From assembly GCA_944363565.1 (NCBI GenBank), contig CALVUI010000004.1, positions 1 through 64,000 of the forward strand: a stretch of DNA of 64,000 nt, in the 5' to 3' direction. The notes beneath the pieces were generated by a model that had not been told where the DNA came from, did not search any database, and saw only the letters and a list, made by a program, of their open reading frames with translations. This document shows, in pieces, positions 15,846 to 25,204 of the stretch. The position numbers were made by a program, and so were the translations under genes. How positions within the stretch are numbered: position 1 is the first letter of the stretch; the number at the start of each line of letters is the position of its first letter. This DNA comes from an uncultured Bacilli bacterium. GTDB taxonomy: Bacteria; Bacillota_I; Bacilli_A; RFN20; CAG-826.

Positions 15846-16018
15846 AGTGGGAATACAATTACCTTTTTATCGATTCAAACCTTTCCGACAAGGCGAACAA
15901 GCTTCAAATCACCGAAGAATTGAACAAACTCGGCCAGGAAGGCTGGGAACTCGTCAATTTCGTCTCGATTTTGGCGGGCTTCCGGTACGCGTTCATCTTC
16001 AAGCGGCCCAAAGAGTAA
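15842..16018 (+). CDS. DUF4177-like small protein, 58 aa
   Basis: The short product begins MKWEYNYLFID and contains LNKLGQEGWELVNF, the signature of DUF4177 (W-E-Y at the start, 'LN.LG.EGWELV' in the middle), ending FIFKRPKE. Function of the family is unknown; members often sit near DNA-metabolism or defence genes. It overlaps the GIY-YIG gene by 4 bases and is almost certainly cotranscribed. The helicase begins 143 bases later under its own promoter. Confidence 0.8.
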   Translation: MKWEYNYLFIDSNLSDKANKLQITEELNKLGQEGWELVNFVSILAGFRYAFIFKRPKE

Positions 16019-16118
16019 ACAGATAATCAGCTTCCCCCTCCAATCGGATAAGGACCAATCGGTTCTTAAGCCAAACGGGTGTCTTGGCCTGTTATCATTG
16101 GGGATGATTCCATAAACC

Positions 16119-16147
16119 TTGGTCTTTGAACCAAATCTTGTTATAAA
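16119..16147 (+). promoter_or_regulatory. Promoter of the helicase gene
   Basis: TTGGTC (16119-16124), a 17-base spacer, and TATAAA (16142-16147) precede the helicase ATG by 14 bases. The leader would be very short, with only a weak CGGAAA as binding site. So the helicase can be made independently of the two upstream genes. Confidence 0.5.
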
Positions 16148-16161
16148 TTGAAATCCGGAAA

Positions 16162-19100
16162 ATGGGCTTCCTCTCTAAACTATTCGGAAATAAGGCCGTC
16201 TCTCATCAGTCTAATCTCCCTAATGAGTGCCAGTCGGCCCTATCTTTCAACGACGAATTCCAAGAACTGCTCGATTCCGATAGATATATCGCCAGAAGCG
16301 ACTACATCCCCCTATTAAGGAGATACAAGGACATCCATACCTTCTTTGACAATGCCAAGAAGGCCGATACCCTTTCCTATTACTGCAAGAAGAACCGGAT
16401 TGCAGAAAAAGAGATCGATAAGTTCCTTACCTGTTACGAAGACATCGTCGATCTGAAGAAGGGATCTTCCTTGTTCAAGGAACACAATGAGGCTTATATC
16501 GCCAAACACCTCCAGTCCGAGAAGGATTACTTGGACCGGATCCTCGTCGAAGTGGATCCCCATATCCTCCTAGACGAAGAACAAAGGAGGGTCGTCTTAT
16601 CCGAAGAAGACCATACCCTCATCATCGCCGGGGCCGGGGCCGGCAAGACGACGACGGTGGCGGCCAAGGTCCGCTACCTGGTCGAGAAGAGGCACATCGA
16701 CCCCAAGCAGATCCTCGTCATCTCCTTCACCAACAAGGCGGTCGGGGAGCTAAGGGAAAGGATCAACGACGGCCTGAAGATTCCCTGCACCATCACCACC
16801 TTCCATAGTGCCGGCTACGCCATCCTGAGGAAACAGGAAGACAGCAAACGGAAGATCGTCAGCGAAGGCTTCCTCTTCAACACCGTCAACAACTACCTCA
16901 AGGGCAACATCCTCGAACAACCCGAGTTGGTGGATAAACTGATCCTCTTCTTCGGCTCCTATTTCGATGCCCCCTATGAAGGAAACGACATCAACCAGTT
17001 CTTCAATTACATCTCGAAGTCGACTTTCACGACCCTACGAAGCAACGTCAACGAATATACCGCCGAGATCGTCGATCGCAGGACCCACAAGGCCACGACC
17101 ATCACCAACGAGGTCCTCCGTTCGGAACAAGAAGTGAGGATCGCCAACTTCTTATATCTCTATCAGATCGACTATACCTACGAGGCCGTCTATCCCTACC
17201 ACATCCTCAAGGCCAAAAAGCCCTACACCCCGGACTTCTGCATCAGGCAAGGGGAGAAGGTGGCCTACATCGAACACTTCGGGATCACCGAATCCGGACA
17301 CCATAGCTTCTATACCCCCGAGCAACTGGCGAGGTACAAGCAGGAGGTCCTCGACAAGATCGCCCTCCATAAGAAACACGGGACCGATCTCATCTATACC
17401 TTCTCGAGTTACAAGGACGGCCGCGACCTCCTGGTCCATTTGGAAGAACAGCTTAGGGCCCATGGCTTCGTCCTTAGGAAGCGTCCTCCGGAGGAGGTCT
17501 TCCAGAAACTGGTCAATACAGAGGAAAACCGTTATATCAGTCGGTTGGTCAAGCTGATCTCCACCTTCATCACCAACTTCAAGATCGACGGCTATACCCT
17601 CGATGACTTCTACCGTTTCGAAAGGACGGCCGGGAACGTCAGGACCAAGCTCTTCATGGAGGTGGCCAAGGCCTGTTACTTGGAGTACCAGAAGAAGCTC
17701 TCGGAAGAAAACGCCATCGACTTCCAGGACATGATCAACGATTCGGCGAGGATCCTCAGGGAAAAGCAAATCGCCCATGAGGAACTCGACTACAAGTACA
17801 TCATCGTCGACGAATACCAGGACATCTCCCACCAACGGTTTGATTTGACCAAGGAACTAAGCAAGATCTGCAAGGCCAAGATCATCGCCGTCGGCGACGA
17901 CTGGCAATCGATCTACGCCTTCAGCGGTTCCGACATCTCCCTCTTCACCCATTTCACCGAGGTCATGGGCTATGGGGAGGAACTGAAGATCACCAAGACC
18001 TACAGGAACGCCCAGGAAGTGATCGACATCGCCGGGAACTTCGTCCAACGTAACGATAGCCAGATCAAGAAATCCCTTCTTTCCCCCAAGCACATCCGTA
18101 AGCCCGTCATCATTGAGACCTACAGCGAGGACTATGACCATAAGCAATACCAGGGCAAGGGTGGGCGTTACTACCATCTGGGAAAACAAGTCGAGGACCT
18201 GATCGGGAAGATCCTCGAACAGAACAAACGGGAAGGCCAAAGCCCCAGTTCCTCGATCCTTTTGATCGGGCGCTTCAACTTCGATGCCCGCAATCTCTGT
18301 TTTTCCCAGGACTTCGTCTACGACGAGAATAATGGCAAGGTCCTTAGCAAGAAGTACCCCAAGGCCCGGTTGGAATTTTTGACCGCCCATAGTTCCAAGG
18401 GACTAGGCTATGACAACGTCATCATCGTCAATGCCAGGGACGAAACCTTCGGCTTCCCCTCCAAGATCGACGACGATCCCGTCATGAAGTACGTCATCAA
18501 GGAAGACACGGCCATCGAGTACGCCGAGGAAAGGCGTCTCTTCTACGTCGCCATGACCAGGACCAAAAACCGGGTCTTCATCGTGACCCCGGAAAATCGG
18601 CCCTCGGAATTCATCTTGGAACTCGTCAACGACTATCCCGACATCACCGTCATCGGAAAGCTGAACCGTGATAAAGGCAACAAGACGGAAACGATCAAAA
18701 GATGCCCGATCTGCGGTTATCCCTTGCAACTAAGGTATAAGAAGACCTATGGGTTAAGGCTACATATGTGCACCAACGAACCGGAGATCTGTAGCTTCAT
18801 TTCCAACGACCTAACGGGCGGGGAGATGTCGATCCAGAAGTGCGATTGGTGCAAGGACGGTTACCTCATCGTCAAGAAAGGGGAAAAGGGATCCTTCTTG
18901 GGTTGCACCAACTATAAGCCCGACAATACGGGCTGCGGACGCATGATCTCCCCGGAGTACTACCATCGCTGGTGTGCCTCCGGCTTCGAGGAAGACCAAT
19001 CGGTCGACAAATCCTCATACCAGAAGGATGAACCTCTTTCGATGCCAAAGCTCAAGGAGGTACCGAAGAAAGCAACGCCCAAGAAAATGGAAGGGCCTGG

Positions 19101-19440
19101 GGTCCACGTCACGGGCTTCGGTCTTAGGCATGTGGAACACGAGGGTTTCGAGGTCATCGTCGACGATGAGGACCACACCCTCACCGACATGAAGCTCTTG
19201 GCTTATCTTCGTCACCTTCGTTTTGATATTGCCAAGGAAGATAAGAAAAAGCCCTATCAGGTCATCGGCAACATGGGTCTGGTGAGTCTCGCCACCTTCC
19301 GTCCCCAAACCAGGGAAGAGTTCATCGATCTATATGGCCTAGGGGAAAAGACCTATGAATCCTATGGAGCCCGGTTCATCGAAGCCATCAAGGAATACGA
19401 AAACAGCGATTCCCCTTCGAAAAAGGAAAGTCCAAGATAG
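16162..19440 (+). CDS. UvrD-like helicase with embedded PD-(D/E)XK-like nuclease, C4 zinc fingers and C-terminal HRDC-like region, 1092 aa
   Basis: Walker A (IIAGAGAGKTTT, about 153-165), Walker B (IIVDEYQDIS, about 547-556), GDDWQSIYAF, the AHSSKGLGYDN block (about 742) and RRLFYVAMTRTK (about 791-802) define an SF1A helicase. Inserted in domain 1B (about 318-400) is E..IANFLY...PYTPDFCI...VAYIEHFG, which fits a PD-(D/E)XK nuclease (D357, E370). Two topoisomerase-type C4 fingers follow (CPICGYP, about 848; CDWC, about 894). The last 80 residues resemble HRDC. Such helicase-nuclease fusions unwind and cut DNA; the operon with a GIY-YIG protein suggests defence or repair. Whether the nuclease is active cannot be told by eye. 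Confidence 0.85.
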   Translation: MGFLSKLFGNKAVSHQSNLPNECQSALSFNDEFQELLDSDRYIARSDYIPLLRRYKDIHTFFDNAKKADTLSYYCKKNRIAEKEIDKFLTCYEDIVDLKKGSSLFKEHNEAYIAKHLQSEKDYLDRILVEVDPHILLDEEQRRVVLSEEDHTLIIAGAGAGKTTTVAAKVRYLVEKRHIDPKQILVISFTNKAVGELRERINDGLKIPCTITTFHSAGYAILRKQEDSKRKIVSEGFLFNTVNNYLKGNILEQPELVDKLILFFGSYFDAPYEGNDINQFFNYISKSTFTTLRSNVNEYTAEIVDRRTHKATTITNEVLRSEQEVRIANFLYLYQIDYTYEAVYPYHILKAKKPYTPDFCIRQGEKVAYIEHFGITESGHHSFYTPEQLARYKQEVLDKIALHKKHGTDLIYTFSSYKDGRDLLVHLEEQLRAHGFVLRKRPPEEVFQKLVNTEENRYISRLVKLISTFITNFKIDGYTLDDFYRFERTAGNVRTKLFMEVAKACYLEYQKKLSEENAIDFQDMINDSARILREKQIAHEELDYKYIIVDEYQDISHQRFDLTKELSKICKAKIIAVGDDWQSIYAFSGSDISLFTHFTEVMGYGEELKITKTYRNAQEVIDIAGNFVQRNDSQIKKSLLSPKHIRKPVIIETYSEDYDHKQYQGKGGRYYHLGKQVEDLIGKILEQNKREGQSPSSSILLIGRFNFDARNLCFSQDFVYDENNGKVLSKKYPKARLEFLTAHSSKGLGYDNVIIVNARDETFGFPSKIDDDPVMKYVIKEDTAIEYAEERRLFYVAMTRTKNRVFIVTPENRPSEFILELVNDYPDITVIGKLNRDKGNKTETIKRCPICGYPLQLRYKKTYGLRLHMCTNEPEICSFISNDLTGGEMSIQKCDWCKDGYLIVKKGEKGSFLGCTNYKPDNTGCGRMISPEYYHRWCASGFEEDQSVDKSSYQKDEPLSMPKLKEVPKKATPKKMEGPGVHVTGFGLRHVEHEGFEVIVDDEDHTLTDMKLLAYLRHLRFDIAKEDKKKPYQVIGNMGLVSLATFRPQTREEFIDLYGLGEKTYESYGARFIEAIKEYENSDSPSKKESPR

Positions 19441-19587
19441 GAAAGCAATAGGCGTTCCCCCGGATCGGCCAAGAAAGAACATTTGGGCGATAAACCTGCA
19501 GAAGCGGGTTGCGTTGTCTTGTTTTCCCAACAAGGTCCGGGCCTTGGACCTCCTGCCTCATCCCTACCACGCCCAATACTAAGGGCT

Positions 19588-20364
19588 TTACTTCTTGTTC
19601 TTGTCCCCTTCCTTCTTCTGGAGGTAGCCCTCATAGGCGGCCTTGGCCTTTTTCTTCAGTTCCTCGACCTGCTCCCTTATGGCTTCTTTGAACTGGTCGT
19701 TCTTGTTGAAGAAGGGGAGGAGGAAGGACTGCTTGGCCTTCAGCTTGGCGTAGTAATCCCGTAAGGCCAGCTTGGTCTTTTCCCAATGGGCCACGAACTT
19801 CGGGTCGTTGACGGCTTCCCGTAGTTTCCGGGCGATACCCAAGCTATAGGCCATATCGACAAAGAGGATCCCGCTGAAGAGGCCGAGGGGATAGGAGAGG
19901 GCCTGATAATGGAGGGCGAAGAAGGCCCCCATGTCCTGGAAGGGCCCGCTTAAAAGCAAGACATAAAGGGCCGCTCCCAATAGCCAAAAGAAAGAAAAGA
20001 GGGGACAGATCAACCCCATGAAGTTCCCCCATTGACGGCTATAGTCCCAAAGCCGGATCTTCATGCCCTTGACGAAGATGAGGCCGGCGATCAGTTCGAT
20101 CAAAGTCAAGGCGATACCAAGGCTCAGGATCTCCAACAAGACATTGAGCCAAGGGAGATCTGATATGGCTTCCCAAGGGATATAGGCATCGAAAGCTTAA
20201 AAAATCGCGGCCCCGAAGCCATAAAGGGGGATGAAGGGACCGACTAAGAAACCGGGCTTGATCCAGCGCTTGACCGAGACGTAACGACGGAAGAAAACCT
20301 CGAGGATGAAGCCGAATAGGCCCCCGAGGCAGAAGAAGCTGAGGATCGTAATGAAGACGTCCAT
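19588..20364 (-). pseudogene. PF06541-type membrane protein with a nonsense codon
   Basis: This is a paralogue of 13213-13953 along its full length (MDVFITILSFFCLGGLFGF at the start, WDYSRQWGNFMGLICP in the middle, a KKKEGDKNKK-like tail). Codon 56 is TAA (20197-20199) where the paralogue has TAT: AAIF-stop-AFDAYIPW against MAILYAFDAYIPW. The rest of the frame is intact and its codon use is normal, so the lesion is recent, or a sequencing error. A TAAAGT box ends 6 bases before the ATG at 20364. A shorter product could restart at 20139. Confidence 0.8.
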
Positions 20365-20449
20365 ATAGAAACTTTAGACGAGGGGAGGGGCCTTCCGCAA
20401 GAAAGCCTTGTTCCTATATCCCCTAAGTAGGTAGTAAAATCGCCCCGTC

Positions 20450-21394
20450 ATGGATTTTCTGGCCCTCTTAAAGATCATCTTCATCGCCATCGTCGAAGGG
20501 ATCACCGAATGGCTCCCGGTCTCCTCGACCGGACACCTCATCCTCTGCGAAGCCTTATTCGACATGAAGACGGCCTTTGGCCCCAATGGCTACGCGGTCT
20601 GGGAGTTCTTCCTCGTCTTCGTCCAGTTCGCCGCCATATTGGCGGTCATCGTCGTCTTCTTCAAGGACCTTTGGCCCTGGACCAAGAAGAAGGATCAGGT
20701 CCAAAGGAAGGAAATCTATTGGACGTGGCTTTATATCCTCATCGCCTGCGTGCCGGCCGCCATCGCGGGTCTCTTCCTCGACGATCTCCTCGATCAGTAT
20801 CTCTATAACTACTGGACGGTCACCGTCACCCTCATCTTCTATGGCCTCGTCTTCCTCCTTGTGGAGTGGTATCTCCGCAAAACGGGGAGGGAACCAAAGA
20901 TAAATTCGATGAAGGACTTCACCTGGAAGACCGCCCTCATCATCGGCCTGGCCCAGGTCTTGGCCCTCATCCCGGGGACCTCCAGAAGCGGGATCACGAT
21001 CATCGCCGCCCTCCTTATCGGGGTCAACCGCGAGACCGGGACCAAGTTCACCTTCTATGTCTCGATCCCGGTGATGCTGGGAGCCTCATTGCTCAAAGGC
21101 TTCAAGTTCTTCTACGAGGGCAATACCCTGACCCCCCACCAGATCATCTACTTCATCGTCGGGGCCTTGGTCGCCTTCCTGATCTCCCTCATTGCCATCA
21201 AGTTCCTGACCGTCTTCGTCAAGAACCATACCTTCAGGGTCTTTGGCCTCTATCGGGTCTGCTTTGGCTCCTTCATGCTCTTCCTCATCATCTTTCTCCC
21301 GGCCGTCGGCTTCCCCCTCCCGGACATCGCCCCCCAGGCCGTCCAGACCGTCAACCTTATGAGGTTTCTACCGCGGCCCCTTTCCTTGCTATAA
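20450..21394 (+). CDS. uppP: Undecaprenyl-diphosphatase UppP/BacA, 314 aa
   Basis: The integral membrane enzyme dephosphorylates undecaprenyl diphosphate, recycling the lipid carrier of cell-wall synthesis, and gives bacitracin resistance when abundant. The two hallmark motifs are present: EGITEWLPVSSTGHLIL (residues 16-32) and PGTSRSGITI (about 174-183). About eight membrane segments are visible. It is slightly longer than usual (about 270) because of the C-terminus. TAAAAT (20435-20440) lies 9 bases before the ATG, with no ribosome binding site. Its presence implies a peptidoglycan wall. Confidence 0.95.
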   Translation: MDFLALLKIIFIAIVEGITEWLPVSSTGHLILCEALFDMKTAFGPNGYAVWEFFLVFVQFAAILAVIVVFFKDLWPWTKKKDQVQRKEIYWTWLYILIACVPAAIAGLFLDDLLDQYLYNYWTVTVTLIFYGLVFLLVEWYLRKTGREPKINSMKDFTWKTALIIGLAQVLALIPGTSRSGITIIAALLIGVNRETGTKFTFYVSIPVMLGASLLKGFKFFYEGNTLTPHQIIYFIVGALVAFLISLIAIKFLTVFVKNHTFRVFGLYRVCFGSFMLFLIIFLPAVGFPLPDIAPQAVQTVNLMRFLPRPLSLL

Positions 21395-21403
21395 GATAAA
21401 ACC

Positions 21404-21589
21404 ATGAAAAAGATTCTGCGTGACTATACGGGCCGGCCCCTCGGCTCGGTCGAAACCAAAAACGGGAAGAAGGTCCTCCGTGACTTCTCCGGCAAACCCC
21501 TCGGGACCTTCGATGGCAAAACCACGAGGGACTTCTCGGGCCGCATCAAGGGCTTCGGGGACCAGCTTTCCTCCTTCTTGGACGATTAA
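21404..21589 (+). CDS. Small repeat protein, beta-flower-like, 61 aa
   Basis: The 61 residues consist of three or four short repeats of the form D-[YF]-[ST]-G-[RK]-P-L-G (DYTGRPLGSVE, DFSGKPLGTFD, DFSGRIKGFG). This resembles the '4-fold beta flower' small proteins of unknown function; the likeness is by eye. TATAAG (21390-21395) ends 8 bases before the ATG. The gene lies 9 bases after uppP and 4 bases before the acetyltransferase gene. Confidence 0.65.
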   Translation: MKKILRDYTGRPLGSVETKNGKKVLRDFSGKPLGTFDGKTTRDFSGRIKGFGDQLSSFLDD

Positions 21590-21593
21590 GGCC

Positions 21594-22214
21594 ATGACCG
21601 AATTCGAAAAGATGGTTTCGGGCCGCCTCTATGACCCCAATCTCGACGGTAGCTGCTCCAAGGTCGCCAACAAATCGCGTCGCCTTTGCCAGATCTACAA
21701 CGCCATCCCGGTCGAGGATGAGAAAAAGCGCCAGGAAGTATTAAAAGAGCTTTTGCCCCACGCCGGGGAAGGCCTCTACATCCAAGGACCCCTCCAATTC
21801 GACTACGGGGTCAATACCTACTTTGGGAAGAACTGCTACGTCAACTTCAACTTCGTGGTCCTCGACTGCGCCCCCGTCCGCATCGGGAACGACGTCTTCT
21901 TCGGACCCAACTGCCAACTCCTCACCCCCATCCATCCCTATCTCCCCGAAGAAAGGAAGATGCGGATCAATGCCGCCGGCAACCTCAGCGAAGTCGAATA
22001 CGGCAAACCGATCGAAATCGGGGATGGCTGCTGGTTCGGGGCCGGAGTTACCGTGTTGCCTGGCGTCAAGATCGGCAAGAACACGATCGTCGGGGCCGGA
22101 AGCGTCGTCACCCGCGACTTGCCGGAAGGCGTGATCGCCGCCGGCAATCCCTGCCGCGTCATCCGCCCCATCGCCAAGGAAGATTCGATAACCTTAAAGG
22201 ACTTTCTTTGCTAG
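21594..22214 (+). CDS. Maltose/galactoside O-acetyltransferase-like protein, 206 aa
   Basis: The C-terminal two thirds form a left-handed beta-helix of hexapeptide repeats (CAPVRIGNDVFFGPNCQLLT; IEIGDGCWFGAGVTVLPGVK; NTIVGAGSVVTRDLP). The N-terminal Mac domain (MTEFEKMVSGRLYDPNLD) is typical of maltose and galactoside acetyltransferases. The histidine in LLTPIHPY matches the active-site position. The enzyme moves an acetyl group from acetyl-CoA to a sugar; the acceptor is unknown. The ATG at 21594 follows the previous stop by 4 bases. Length is normal for the family. Confidence 0.9.
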   Translation: MTEFEKMVSGRLYDPNLDGSCSKVANKSRRLCQIYNAIPVEDEKKRQEVLKELLPHAGEGLYIQGPLQFDYGVNTYFGKNCYVNFNFVVLDCAPVRIGNDVFFGPNCQLLTPIHPYLPEERKMRINAAGNLSEVEYGKPIEIGDGCWFGAGVTVLPGVKIGKNTIVGAGSVVTRDLPEGVIAAGNPCRVIRPIAKEDSITLKDFLC

Positions 22215-22221
22215 CAAATCG

Positions 22222-22251
22222 CTAACCAAATCCGACTCATTTGGTTAGACT
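22222..22251 (+). promoter_or_regulatory. Operator and -10 box of copA
   Basis: A perfect 10-bp inverted repeat, CTAACCAAAT - 7 bases - ATTTGGTTAG (22222-22231 and 22239-22248), overlaps the -10 box TAGACT (22246-22251), which ends 6 bases before the ATG. A repressor bound here would block transcription. It does not match the CopY box (TACANNTGTA). No T-run follows, so it is not a terminator. Confidence 0.65.
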
Positions 22252-22257
22252 TTCGGC

Positions 22258-24447
22258 ATGGAAAGAAAGAAGTATCATGTTTCCGGAATGTTCTGTGCCG
22301 CCTGTGTCGGGAGGGTCGACAAGGCCGCCAAGGCCGTAAAGGGGGTCAAGGACGCCGAAGTCTCCCTCCTTACCAATTCGATGATCGTCTCCATCGATGA
22401 GGACTTCGATGAGAATAACCTGATCAAGGCCATCGAGGGGGCGGGTTACGGCTGCGCCCTCGACATGGGCGAAAACGTCCGCGAGATGAGAAACCGCCGC
22501 AAAAAGGAACTGGGCCTTCAGCTAACGCGCGTCATCGCCGCTTTTGTGATTGCCGCCCTCACCATGTACTTCGGGATGGCCCATATGAGCAATTGGCCTT
22601 CCCTCGGCTTTGCCGTCGACCAAAGCATCGCCCTTGCCCTTTCGATATTGGTCATGGGCCTTTACTACGATTACTTCTACCATGGCCTCAAGGCCCTTTT
22701 CCGTTTGCATCCGGACATGCTTAGCCTGGTGAGTCTAGGTTCCCTCATTTCCTTTATCTATTCCCTATACGTTTACATCCGTTTCTTCGTGACCGGGATC
22801 GGAGGCCATACCTACTTCGACACGGCCTCGATGATCCTCTTCTTCATTTCGCTCGGCAAATTCCTCGAGGCCGTGGCCAAGGCCCAGTCGACTTCGTCCC
22901 TAGAAGCCCTCTTGGCCCTCATGCCGGAGAAGGCCTTCAAGGTCGTGGGGGAAGAAACGGTGGAAGTCGATGCCTCCGCCCTTAAACCCGGGGATATCGT
23001 CTTGGTGAAACCGGGTAGCAAGGTCCCTAGCGACGGCAAGGTCGTCGATGGTTATGGAAACCTGGAAGAAGCGGCCTTGACCGGGGAATCCGCCCCTGTC
23101 TACAAAGCCAAGGGCGACAAGGTCATGAGCGGTTCCATGAACCTGACCGGTTCCTTCAAGATGGAAGTGGAGGCGGTCGGGGAGAACACGACCCTAAGAA
23201 AGATCGCCCGCATGGTCGAGGAAGCCTCGGGGAGCAAGGGGAAGTTGTCCGCCCTCGCGGATACCCTTTCCCTCTACTTCGTCCCCGTCATCATCGGCCT
23301 CTCCCTCATTACCTTCATCGTCTGGATTTCCATCGCCGGGAATCTCGAAGACTCCCTGCTCCACGCCGTCTCGGCCTTGGTCGTGGCCTGCCCCTGCGCC
23401 TTGGGGTTAGCGACCCCGGTCGCCGTCATGGTGGGCGCTGGCCGTGGATCGAAATTAGGCATCCTCTTCAAAGATGCCCGCAGTTTCGAAAGCCTGGCCA
23501 AGGCCAAGGCCCTGATCGTCGATAAGACGGGCACCCTCACCACCGGCCACCTGGCCATCGTCGGGGAAGTGGGTTTCGATGAGAAGACCCTGGTCGATGT
23601 CTATAGCCTTGAGTCTTTGTCCGAGCATCCGCTTGCTTGGTCGATCGCCCTCTATCTCGAAAAGAAGGGCCTCCAAAAGAAGAAGGCCACCGACTTCAAG
23701 AACATCCCGGGCCAAGGGATCGTCGGGAAGGTCGATGGTAAAGATTATGCGATCGGGAATGCCGCCCTCATGAAGGAAGTCGGGGTTACCGTTCTTCCAG
23801 AGGAAGCCAAGGCCAATGCCGAGAAAGGGCTATTGGTGACCTATGTCGCCAGTGAGAAGAAAGTGATCGGTTACTTCATGGCGGAAGACTCCCTCAAGCC
23901 CCTGACCAAGGAAACGATCGAAAGCCTCCAAAGGGAGGGTGTCGAGGTCGTTTTGGCTTCCGGCGACTCCAAGAAGCGGACCGCTTCTCTGGCCTCCGAA
24001 ACCGGGATCACCCGTTACTATGGCGAAGTCAAACCCGAGGACAAGGAAAGGATCGTCGAGGAAATCAAAGGCGAAGGAAAATTAGTCGCCATGTGCGGTG
24101 ATGGCATCAACGACGCCCCCGCCCTCAAAAGAAGCGACGTCGGGATTTCGATCGGGACCGGGACCGAACTGGCGGTCGATTCCAGCGACATCGTTTTGCG
24201 CGAAGGCAGCATGAAGTCCCTCGAGGAAGCCTTCATTTTGGCCAAGAAGGTGAGGGCCAACATCGTCATGAATCTCTTCTGGGCCCTCATCTACAACCTC
24301 TGCCTCGTGCCCCTAGCGGCCGGAGTCCTAGACCCCATCGGCTTCCAGCTCGATCCGATGTGGGCGTCTTTGGCCATGGCCCTCTCCTCCCTCTTCGTCA
24401 TTCTCAATGCCCTAAGGCTCAAAGTCGTTTCCCTCAAGGGAAAATAG
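22258..24447 (+). CDS. copA: Copper-exporting P1B-type ATPase, 729 aa
   Basis: An N-terminal HMA domain with M-x-C-x-x-C (C13 and C16) is followed by about eight membrane segments. The transmembrane CPC motif (VVACPCALG, about 377-381), the phosphorylation site DKTGTLT (about 421-427), TGES and GDGINDAPAL (about 614-623) are complete. This is the Cu(I) exporter subgroup. Only one HMA domain is present, a compact form. Expression is probably governed by the palindrome at 22222-22248. No CopZ or CopY gene lies next to it. Confidence 0.95.
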   Translation: MERKKYHVSGMFCAACVGRVDKAAKAVKGVKDAEVSLLTNSMIVSIDEDFDENNLIKAIEGAGYGCALDMGENVREMRNRRKKELGLQLTRVIAAFVIAALTMYFGMAHMSNWPSLGFAVDQSIALALSILVMGLYYDYFYHGLKALFRLHPDMLSLVSLGSLISFIYSLYVYIRFFVTGIGGHTYFDTASMILFFISLGKFLEAVAKAQSTSSLEALLALMPEKAFKVVGEETVEVDASALKPGDIVLVKPGSKVPSDGKVVDGYGNLEEAALTGESAPVYKAKGDKVMSGSMNLTGSFKMEVEAVGENTTLRKIARMVEEASGSKGKLSALADTLSLYFVPVIIGLSLITFIVWISIAGNLEDSLLHAVSALVVACPCALGLATPVAVMVGAGRGSKLGILFKDARSFESLAKAKALIVDKTGTLTTGHLAIVGEVGFDEKTLVDVYSLESLSEHPLAWSIALYLEKKGLQKKKATDFKNIPGQGIVGKVDGKDYAIGNAALMKEVGVTVLPEEAKANAEKGLLVTYVASEKKVIGYFMAEDSLKPLTKETIESLQREGVEVVLASGDSKKRTASLASETGITRYYGEVKPEDKERIVEEIKGEGKLVAMCGDGINDAPALKRSDVGISIGTGTELAVDSSDIVLREGSMKSLEEAFILAKKVRANIVMNLFWALIYNLCLVPLAAGVLDPIGFQLDPMWASLAMALSSLFVILNALRLKVVSLKGK

Positions 24448-24463
24448 GCTATAATGCGGGCCT

Positions 24464-25204
24464 ATGAAGACCCGGGTGTTTCTAAGTCTCTTAACTCTCC
24501 CCGTCCTTCTTTTGACTAGCTGCGAGAGAGGCTATGACCTGAGCTTCGGGGAAGCCCTCACCATCTACAACGATATTGCCGCCGACATCGGGAAGAACAA
24601 CGCCGCTTCCTATAAGCTCGGTGGCTATTCCTATGTCGGGAACAGTCTTGCCCTCGACATCGACTACGCGGTCGAGGAGATGTACTTCCACCGGAGGGAA
24701 GTAAGGGTCATCGAGGAAGGGGAAGGGGAGGAAGCCCTCCCTTCCTATGACTTCGAGGAATATTGGTTCTACGTCGATGAAGGGACGGTCTATGAACTAA
24801 CCAAGACCATCGTCGAGGGGACCTTCGTCTACAGTGCGTCCACCTACAAAGAAATGACGGCCTCCGACGTCTACAAGAAGATCCGCGAATTCGGGGACGA
24901 GGTCTACCAGGAAGTGAGAAGCAGTACCCTCGAGGCCCTCGAGGATTTCCTGACCGTCGAGACGACCCCGGGGTCCAGTTACGAGGTTTTTTCGACCGAG
25001 GCCGGTTCTTTAAGCGGGACCTACAGCCAGATGGTCGGGGACTTCGAGCTTCGTTACCACGTGGTCTACGGGAACTACTATCCCTTATCGATAAAAAGGG
25101 AGTTCGGGGATTACAAAGAATCCGAGACCTTCTACTTCGGGAGTTACCGTCGGAACATCCCGGAAGACCTATCCTTGTTCCCCCTGCCTAAAGGGCGCGT
25201 ATGA
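24464..25204 (+). CDS. Hypothetical lipoprotein, 246 aa
   Basis: A signal peptide with lipobox (LLLTSC, Cys20) directs export and lipid anchoring. The mature part is acidic and beta-rich, without a family I recognise. TATAAT (24450-24455) ends 8 bases before the ATG, and no binding site is seen. The gene ends by overlapping the convergent methyltransferase-like gene by 17 bases. It is one of several lipoproteins of unknown role here. Confidence 0.75.
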   Translation: MKTRVFLSLLTLPVLLLTSCERGYDLSFGEALTIYNDIAADIGKNNAASYKLGGYSYVGNSLALDIDYAVEEMYFHRREVRVIEEGEGEEALPSYDFEEYWFYVDEGTVYELTKTIVEGTFVYSASTYKEMTASDVYKKIREFGDEVYQEVRSSTLEALEDFLTVETTPGSSYEVFSTEAGSLSGTYSQMVGDFELRYHVVYGNYYPLSIKREFGDYKESETFYFGSYRRNIPEDLSLFPLPKGRV

